From Zygnema cylindricum (Eukaryota; Streptophyta; Zygnematophyceae; Zygnematales; Zygnemataceae): a stretch of DNA of 17,013 nt. This document shows positions 1 to 9,200 of this stretch, in pieces. The stretch is from the NCBI GenBank assembly GCA_037447655.1, contig JBBHKE010001017.1, positions 1 through 17,013 on the forward strand, given 5' to 3'. Positions within the stretch are counted from its first letter, which is position 1. Each line of letters starts with the position of its first letter. The position numbers were made by a program, and so were the translations under genes. The notes beneath the pieces are model-generated. The model saw nothing but the letters and a program-made list of their open reading frames with translations, was not told the origin of the DNA and searched no databases.

Positions 1-174
1 AGTTTCGCATTTTGATATAGAAAAATCGACAACAATTTGCCGTTTTGATGCTATATAGCTTCGGAAGTAATCATTTAATTACCCTAAGGAACCAAAACAT
101 AATTTTAACCAAATTTTACTTGAATTTTTTGACCCACAAAAAATCCTAGAATATATATGCCACGATTTTCTTAC

Positions 175-246
175 AAGTATTCCAAGTTTTGGAAGTCAGA
201 GAAGACGTTCAGCAAAGTCCCCGTTAGAGAGTTCTTTGAAAGATCC
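175..246 (-). CDS. LRR gene exon, 72 bases, one repeat; last seen in the window
   Basis: Phase 2 to phase 2, acceptor CTTCAG, donor GTAAGA. It reads DLSKNSLTGTLLNVFS then DFQNLEYL. Because it ends with another good phase-2 donor instead of a stop codon, the gene must continue beyond base 1. Confidence 0.9.
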
Positions 247-3200
247 CTGAAGTCAAAACATGTTTATGTGTGTTAATATTTAATTTTATATTATCGTATA
301 ACATTCATGCTTTTTATAAAGGTGAGGCCTTCAAAGGGGCCGAAAAAGAAAAAAAAAAAACAACGAAAAAAGGCAGAAAATAGAAAAGTGGCCAAAAAAC
401 AAAGAAAATAAAAATTTAAGAGACAAAAGAGAGTTTTTCGTAAGGTTTTCTTTATAACAGATAAACTAGAATAAGAAGACAACAGTATTTTTAAGGAAAA
501 AGAAAAAAGTAATCACTATCCAAGAAACTGCATAACCGGATTGAGGTACGACTAATGGACAAAACGTCTCTTATAACAAAAAGACAAAGTGGACACTAAC
601 AGAGGAACCCCATAAGCGGATTGAGGTATGACTAAATAAGTGAGACTAGCCTAGGTATGACTAATCTAGGTAGCCGACAGTTAGAAAAAGTCGGATGCTG
701 AAAAGAAAAAAAGTATCTAAACGCTAAAAAATATTGCTAAAGTTCCTGAGGAAGTGCACAAAGGAAACAGAAAGTAGATTCTAAATAGATGTGTTAGACT
801 TAGGACCACAGGTATATATAGAAAGGAGACAAAAAAGTAGAAACGGCTGAAAAAATGAACAGGGTTTACAAATATAGCTTCCACGAAAATGCGAACATCA
901 ATGTTTTTCAGTGGGCAAGAATTGGAATTTAGAGAATACGATTCACCCACATGAAAAGGTTATTGAAGGTGAGGGCATGAAAAGACAAATAAAGAAAAAA
1001 CAAAAATAGGACAAGGTTGAAAAAAAGGAAGGCCGAAAAAAGTGAATAGAGACAAACAAGGAATACAAAGGGTGAGGTTTGTAGTGGGTATTTTGTGTTA
1101 GCTACCATAACATTTTTACAACAATAGAGATATTCTTTAAATGGAAAAAGGAAAAACTAAGCGAGAAGCCACGTACACGGTTTTGGAGGTAAATGTAGTA
1201 AAGGTGTGAATAAGCAAAGGTGAAGCTAATCTATGTAATATGTATATATGTATAATATATGTATGTAATCGACGCTAAAAAGAGAGTTCAGTTGCACTGT
1301 GAGAAAGGGAATGTAAACACTAAGAATAGACTCCCGAAGGCAATCGTCCATTCTATCCAAGGTATGTACGAAGAAGAGGCAAAAAAGTACAAAACGGGAA
1401 AATAAAATATTGCACTTAAGATTCATGGAGGTCAAACTGAACACAAGCTTCAATAGGGAATTCCAAAATAAAAAATTCATTCTACATTATTTTTTTTTTT
1501 CTAAACCCATACAGAAGAACATTGAAATTCACCAACTCTAAAGAAATAAATTTGCAGCTTTGAAGTGTAGTCATGCATAAACTAATGTACAAAAGTAAAG
1601 ATTTATTTGATAAGCAATAATATATTAGTCAATAAAAGTGGGAAATTATTTTTTCTTACAGGTAGTAAATTGATTTCAGATTGCTAATTGCTGGAGAAAT
1701 AGTTCCTGTTAATCTGCAACCTGCACAACTCCTAAAAGAGAGCAAGTTTTTTCTTATTAATTTTTATTAAATTATTAAAAAAACAATCAGTTCTTAAAGC
1801 TGAACAATTATTGAAGTTTATTCCCCAAATTTTTAATATGCCACCAAATTTTATAATCTTCGGAAACAAAGAAAACGCTGCTAGAGAAGTATCAGTGAGT
1901 AGATCTATGTTTTTTTCGGATTTTGGAAAATTTATTTCTACTTGATACACATAGTTGCAATTTCAAACATGTTCGGATTCCTTCAAAAGTAATTGGACAT
2001 TTTTTGTGTTTTTATTTTAAATATAGACGTTTGTGAAGTTACATCGATCAAATGTTACTTTTTAAGTGTTCCATTTTTTTTCTCTGGTAGATGAATGATC
2101 AATTTCTACTTCACTCTCAACGGAAGTTCAAAGAAAAAATTTAGACACATACAATTTTCACTTTTTATACTAAAGACTTTTTTGTCAATTTATTCGCTAG
2201 GTAATTATACATAGTCCCCGAATTTGTATGCTTAGCATTCCACAAAAGAAAAAAAAAAAAATCTCCAAAAGCATTCCTGCTTAAAAATGGAATTTTATTT
2301 TTTCCTCCACGAGGTCACAAACATCAGTTTTCTCCACAAACTTGTGAGTGTCAACGTTGACCAGTGGGCAAAAAATTCAAATTTAGAGAGTAAAATTTGC
2401 CCACAAAAAATGTTGAATAGTTGGTGTTCAATTTAAGCATTAAAAAAATATATATATATATATCCCAATTTGTAACAAACATTTACCGATATGCGGTGAC
2501 GATGGATTTAGACTATGTGCGCAAAAAAAAAAAAAAAATAATAATATCATTTTTTTTTCAAAAAAATTGGGACCATCTGTAAGTTTCATCATAGATGGCG
2601 CAAAAAAAAATACAGTTGTATTTCAAAAAGTTTGAAGTTTCCATGGTAAAACCCACGTCTAGGTAAAATCTTAAGAGTTTTTAACTCACAAATAAAACAA
2701 GTTCGGAAAAGCTGCCGAATTCAAAGGGGAAAGGTCATTGAATTTATTGTAACTCGCATCCCTGCCAAAATAATGACCGAAAAAATCACAATTTGGCAAA
2801 AAATGTTTGAACTCGAAAAAACTAAAACGACTTGACCAAATAAAATATTTGGCGAATCATTCACAAAAAATGGGTCTATAACTTCACATGAAGAAATAAA
2901 TTCCATAATATATGGAAAAAAATGGTTCTTATACTTGCAACCTCGGGTCGCATATTTTTTGTTTTTGCTCATTTTATGTAACCCATATTTGCGTAACTTT
3001 ATGATAGCAAGGTTTTCTTATTTACAGTACAATAAATTTGTACTTGTCTTTTAGCGCCTCTAATTTGTTTTTTTTAAGTAAGCATTTTTCTGCTTTTGTT
3101 CTCTCGTGGACACTGAAATATATATTGCACACATACATATTACAAAAATTGCATTATATAATGCATAAAATGTTCATAATTTTGCAAGGACAAAAATAAA

Positions 3201-6200
3201 AAACAAAAAATCATTCAATCCGGGAGCTTCTCCACAGTAAAATATAGTTTTCTATATTCATCTTTATATTATTTTTTTTTTGTTTGGAATAAAAAACTCA
3301 TTTGAATGTTTATATTTTTTTCCGGTTTTGTCTACTTGACTTCATGCCAATTTTTATATACAACTTGGATTGATCAAAAATAAGATATGTTTTCCAGTAT
3401 TCTATAAAGTGAAGTTCCTGTGTTTGTTGCCATTTTTCGGGTTAGAAGAAGAAGAGACAGGTCATCAGACGGCTGAGAAGTAGAGGGATGGAGGTTTTCG
3501 AGAGAAATAAAAGTCAGTAATTGAAAACAGTTGGGCTAAAAATTAAAAATGAACTTCACATAAATTTCATTAGTTGACCACTAATTATCATTCATCGAAA
3601 TCAATCATTTGTTGCAAAAAAAAAGAAAAACTACGAGAGCGAGCACGAGAGAGAGAGAAACAAGGAGAGGGAGGGAGAAAAAGGGAGAAAGTAAAAGGGA
3701 GGAACGAGGGAGGGAGGGAGAGGGAGGGAGAGCAAGATTTTTGGAATTTTGCTACCGTTTTTCGTGACTTTAAAGCATGTACACATCTGACAGCTGGATT
3801 TAAAACAGAACATGTGTGAATTTTCAGAGGGAAAAGATGTCAAACAACCGAAATCTAGATTTTCCTTGTTTTTCTTTTCCTTATTTTATCTTATTCACAT
3901 GGAATAATCTCAAAAATAATCGGTTTCTTACAATACTTGAAGTTTTTTCGACTTCAGATTTGGAAATCCTCCTTCAAAATTATTCGAGTTGATTTCTCTA
4001 GAAGCAATTCCAACACAAAGGATTGCAAGAATTTAAGAACTGTAGGATACTTTTGTTTTTTTTTTTTTTTTTTAGATTTTTTTTGTATCCTTCACATATT
4101 TGAGCTAAACAAGACGCATTTTATGATTTAAAAAAAAAAAAAAACTGAAAAAAAATGTTCACTTATCCATATATTTCCAGAATTGCAGGTTATGCTGATG
4201 TGAAAATCTCTTTAGAACTCAATTCAGTTCCAATCGTATTTCTTCATCTTACAGAAAAAATCAAAAAATAAAACGTAAACATTCTTCTTTTTTGCAACTA
4301 CTAAACATAATTCATACAATTTTTTTTTTCATTGATCAATGAGTGATTTTTATATTCTCAAAAACAAAGTAACGAAGACAATCAAAGGAAGTTTTCAGGA
4401 TAAGGCCCCGTCAAAATATTGAAATCGATATGATTTTATATCTTCAACAAACTAAATATTTCAAGGGAAATATTCAAACAAACAAAAAAAAAAAAAAAAA
4501 CTTACAAATTCACCAAATTCGTAAAGTTTTTGATGTCAGGGAATTTTCCAATAAATTTGTTGCCGTTCAAATTCCTGTCCCCATCCTAAAAAAAATAAGG
4601 ATCTAATATCTCCCTCTGACCCTATCTCTCTTTCCCTATCCCTCTCTCTCTCCCTGTCTATTTCCCTCCAGTCCCTACCCATCCCCTTTCCCTCCACTCC
4701 CTCTCCTTGTCTCTTTCCCACACCGCCCTCCCTTGTCCATGTCCCTCCTCATCCACTCCCTCTCCCTCTCCATCTCCCTCTCCCTCACCCTCTCCTTTCG
4801 GTCTCCCCCGCCCTCTCCCTCTCACTCTTCCTCTCCCTTCCTCGCTCTCCCTCTCTCACTCCCTTTCCCTCCTTCCCCCTTTTCCTTAATCTCCATCCCC
4901 TCTCAGTCTCCGTCTCCCTCTCACCCCCCTCACATCCTCCCTCAACCTCTCCTCCTCCCTTTTCCTATCTCCCTCTGCCCCTCCTCCCGTTCCCTCCCCC
5001 CTTCCTCTCCCACTCCCTCTTTCCGTCCGTATTCCCGTCCTCCTGCCCTTTCCCCTCCCCCTCCCACTCCCTCTCCCTCTCCCACTTACCCTCCTCCCCC
5101 CCCCCTCTCTCCCCATCCCCCCCCCCTCACCCCCCCTCTCCCCCTACCCCTCCTCCCTCCCCACCTCTCTCCCCCTCCCCCTTTTCCCCTCCCCCTCTCT
5201 CCCCCTCTCCCTCTCCCATTCTCCCTCACGGCCATTACCATTACAAACAAATGACATTCGAACAATGATGTATTTTCTAGATAGTGATAAAAATAAAAAA
5301 GTGACCTAATCTCATTTTTTCCTCCTCCCTCTCATTTTCTCCTCCACACAAATATCCCTTCCTCCTCTCCCTCTTCCTCTCCCGCCTCCTCTTTCATTCT
5401 CAATTTTTCCCTCTCTTCTTATCCAAATGACATGATGTTCACAGTCTTCTTATAGCAAAACAAAAAAAAAATGCATAAAAAATTTATAAGAAAAGACCAA
5501 CCAATAGGGAAACATCATAAAAAAAAGGGTTTTTGGGGTTTCTACAAATCAGTGAGATTTTTTAGTTTTCCAATTTCCTCCGAAATCGCCCCATTGAATT
5601 TGTTGTTCTGCAGGAATCTGCAACAAGAATGAAGAAAAATAAATCAATTAATGGTTTTAAATTTTTAAGTTTTGACCAAATTCACTAAATGCTCATTTTT
5701 AGTTTTAGGAATGATAAGCATGCCATATTTTAAATCCCCAAGTATGTAAATTTTGGGTTTTTGTGGAAAAAAACCATCAGAAAAAGAGAGAACAAGAAAT
5801 ATTGCACTTGAATATTGCACTTTATTTATTTTATATACTCGATACTGTTTATTTTTTACTATGTCTCATTAGAATATAAAAAAAACACTAAAGAAAGAAA
5901 AAAAAAACTGACAATTGTTTGAAATTGATAAGGTTAAAAATGGTGTCTGGAATGGATCCAAAAAAAAAAAAACAACTAAAAAGATACCTAGGGGACATTA
6001 TTTTATTTAGAAATGTCGTAATAATACAACAAACAACAAAATACTTTTTATGATTAACATTGGACACTCTTGAATTTAAAAAGTCGATGGAGCCTACGCT
6101 CTTTTTATTTAAAAAAAATCGCGAATTAAATGTAAGAAAAAGTTACTTACAATTTGGTCAATTTCTCATACATCACGACTAAACAAAGAACACTGCTTTC

Positions 6201-9200
6201 AAAATTGTTGCCCGACAAGTCTCTGAAAAAAAAAGGATTTTAAAGTTACAGACTTAAACATTATTTTTGTTTTTAGAACTAAGTCAATGGATACACTTGT
6301 TAGAATAATGACAACAACTTCCAAGGTAAGAAAGTATTGAAGAAAAAAAAAAAAAAATGGCATGAAAGGCACTTGAGAAACCCCAAAATGTTAAATTGAC
6401 GATTTTATGGTTCTCTTATGACTCAAAAATGCTTTTAAAGGACCAGATATTGTAAATACTGACAAAGTGACAAGTTCCGGGAAGCTTCCGAGAAAGGTGT
6501 ACAGATTTCCTCTCAATTTGTTGTTAGATAAATTCCTGTTGGACAATAGTTGAAATATTTTATGTTAGGAACCAAATTCGTTGTTCGATTATTTTATTGT
6601 TTTTCATTTCAAAGCTTATTAACTTTTAGGAAACTGTCTCCTGTTACCCTTCAATGCATTTATTAATTTTCACAGTGAAAATTAATCAATTTGACAGAAC
6701 CATTAATTTATTTTTTCCGATTCTTTGAGAGAGGACAGACTGTGGAAACCATTCAAAAAAAAAAAAAACCCCAAAAAGAGGAAAAAGAAGCTTCAACATT
6801 AAATCTTTTCGGTCTTTGTATCTTGGATTTTTTTATCGCTGTCCAAAATTCTATTGTGAATCCTGACATAAAATTAGAAAAGTTGTGAATATTCTTGACA
6901 AAAAAAATATATGGAAGAACATACATATAAAATAAAAGCGTCTTACAATATCGTTAATTTTTTCAGTAGTTTTATTCCTGAAGGATTTCCGGTAAAACCG
7001 CAATCCGTTAAACTTCTGCAAAAAACATTCAAATTTCGTGTAAAATAAGGCACTTAAAAAAGAGGATCGTCGAAAAAAAAAATTTAAAGAAGACAATATC
7101 CTGAATATTGAAAACAATGGAGACCTTTGAAATGTATTTTTTTCATAAAGAAAGAAAAATAAAACAGAAAAATGACATGAAATATAAATAACATAGAACG
7201 TAACAATGCATCTCAATTTCAGTTTCTTTCAGTCAAAAGGAAATGACAGTCAAAAGTATCTGAAAGAAAAAAAAAAAACATATGGTCCAGATTAATTAGT
7301 CCGGAAAACCTCAACAATTTCAAAACACGATTTAGTTTTTTCAGTATTTTTCTCACCAGAAAAAAAGCTGACAAATAAAAAAAATGATAGAAAAAGAGAG
7401 AAAAGAGAAAATGAAGGATTCTATTGGATGGAGCGAGGGAGGGAGAGAGGAAGAGAGGGAGGGGTGGTGAAAGAGAGGGAGGGGAGAGGGAGGGTGGGGG
7501 GAAAGGAGGGAGGGTGGGAGGAAGGGAGGGAGAGAGAGAGGAAAAAAGAATGTAAGCCATGTTTTGGGATTTTTCATACAAATATTCCAAATTCACCAAA
7601 TTTCCGATTTCATCCGGTATGCTTCCATTTAAAGAGGAAATTAAAATACCATCAGTGTCCAAATACTGAATTGCGCCGAGTGCCCTGTATGACAAGAAAA
7701 CGACAAAAGGGATGCTCGACTTTAGTGGAAGTGAAAGAGCGGGAGCGAGAGAGAGAGAGGGGGAGCAAGAGAGAGTTGAAAGGGAAAAGAACGAGAACGA
7801 GGGTGATAAGGGGGGGAGGGAGAGTAAGAAAAAAAAATAGAGGGAGAGAATAAATGGGAGTGAAGGGTGGAAAGGTATAGGGGGGGGGGGGAGAGAGGAG
7901 GCAAGAAAGGGTGAAAAGGGAGGCAGGGGAAGAAAGGCAGATTGAGGGAGAATATAGTTGATGGTCTTAGAAATCGAAAAATTCAGAAACAATATCAGAA
8001 TACAACCAGAAATCGCGTTATAATAAAGAAAAAAAAAAGTAATTTACAAGTATTCCAAATTGGTCATATTGCCGATACTTGACGGGATTTTACCGGAGAG
8101 AATATTGCTGCTAAAAAAAAAAAAAAAAAATTGAAAAAGATTTAAAAAGAAAACAAAATTATATTTTTTTATCTTCAAAAATAAAAAAAAGGAATGGTAC
8201 TCTCACGCATTTTCGCGCAATCTGATATAAAAAACTATATATATGGAACGATAATAAACAGAAGAAAAGTAAATAAAAGGCAACCAAGAAAGAAAAAAGA
8301 CGTTGAACCGGCGGATTCTTTCATTATTTTCTATGAATTGCTGCAAAAACTCATTGAGGCTCTAAAACCCTCATCTTTCCCTTCCTCAAATTCCTTTGCG
8401 TTTTAAAGCTTTTTTTTTCCTTATTATTACAGAGACAAGCACCGGAAGGGAGATAGAGAGGAAGATGTGAGAAAAAGGAAGAGGGGAATGTAGGGAAGGA
8501 GAACGAGAGGGTGGAGAGAGGAAAAGGGAAAGAGTGACTGAGAGTAAGAAGGAAAGAGGGAAAAAATGACCATTTCCGGTTCGTTCTCAAAACAAGCAAA
8601 AGAAAAAATAAAACTGGAAACAATTATTGCTAGCCTTACAGGAAGCGAAGATTTTTTAATTTTCCGATTTTTTTCGGTATACCCCCTTTAATCGATTGGC
8701 CTCTCAAGATTCTGTAAAATCAAACAATAATAAGAGATTTGAAGTAAAAACATGTTACTCAATATCAAATGAGATGTAGATCATCAAATGGGGAAACAAG
8801 AACGGCAAAATATTCTTTAATCAAGATTTCACAAAAATAAAAGAACAAATTAAAGAAAATAACAAAGAAAATATCAAAAAACCATTCAAAAAGAAAATCA
8901 TTCAATACCCAAAATCACCAGTTCGTGACCTCTACTGCCCAATAACGGAAAAAAGTTTGAAAAAATAATTAGGAATAAATAATAAAAAAAAAAGTTGCGG
9001 ACATTACAAATGCTTCAAGGAAGTCAATTTCGTGATTTCGGGTGAAATGAATCCGGTTAAAAAGTGTCCAAAAGGGTCCGCAACACCTCCATAATAATCA
9101 CTATCAGTAATCGTTTTGGAAAAATTAAAATTTTTGTACGTAACATCTTCCGAGGAAAGTACTCTGCTCGAAAAATTTGACAAAGAAAAGAATTGTGTCG

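Larger units (their letters stand above)
247..1659 (-). other. Long intron of the LRR gene
   Basis: 1413 bases between two LRR exons, A-rich on the plus strand. Donors and acceptors inside were checked and none gave a further repeat in frame. It holds a diverged 25-base direct repeat (531-555 and 611-635) and one copy of a dispersed motif at about 909-950. Open frames on the minus strand here have no recognisable content. Confidence 0.6.

Noticed and set aside
3361-3417. AG/GT-bounded block on the minus strand between LRR exons
   Set aside because: With phase-2 entry it meets a stop after four codons, and the open frame has no LRR pattern.
4707-5254. Long Pro/Ser/Leu open frames
   Set aside because: They are translations of the CT-rich repeat; the opposite strand gives an equally open Arg/Gly/Glu frame.
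6698-6742. Possible extra LRR exon (minus strand, RIGKNKLMVL)
   Set aside because: The end looks LRR-like, but the available acceptor is in the wrong phase and the first half does not fit. Perhaps a broken exon.
7316-7375. Possible extra LRR exon (minus strand, ends ILKKLNRVLKL before GTTGAG)
   Set aside because: The spaced leucines resemble the second half of the repeat in exon 6947-7015, but there is no N-x-L-x-G half and no acceptor in phase 2 at a suitable distance. It could be a relict.
7219-7992. 257-codon minus-strand open frame
   Set aside because: Most of it is GA/CT repeat translation. Only the 105-base LRR exon inside it (7580-7684) is supported.
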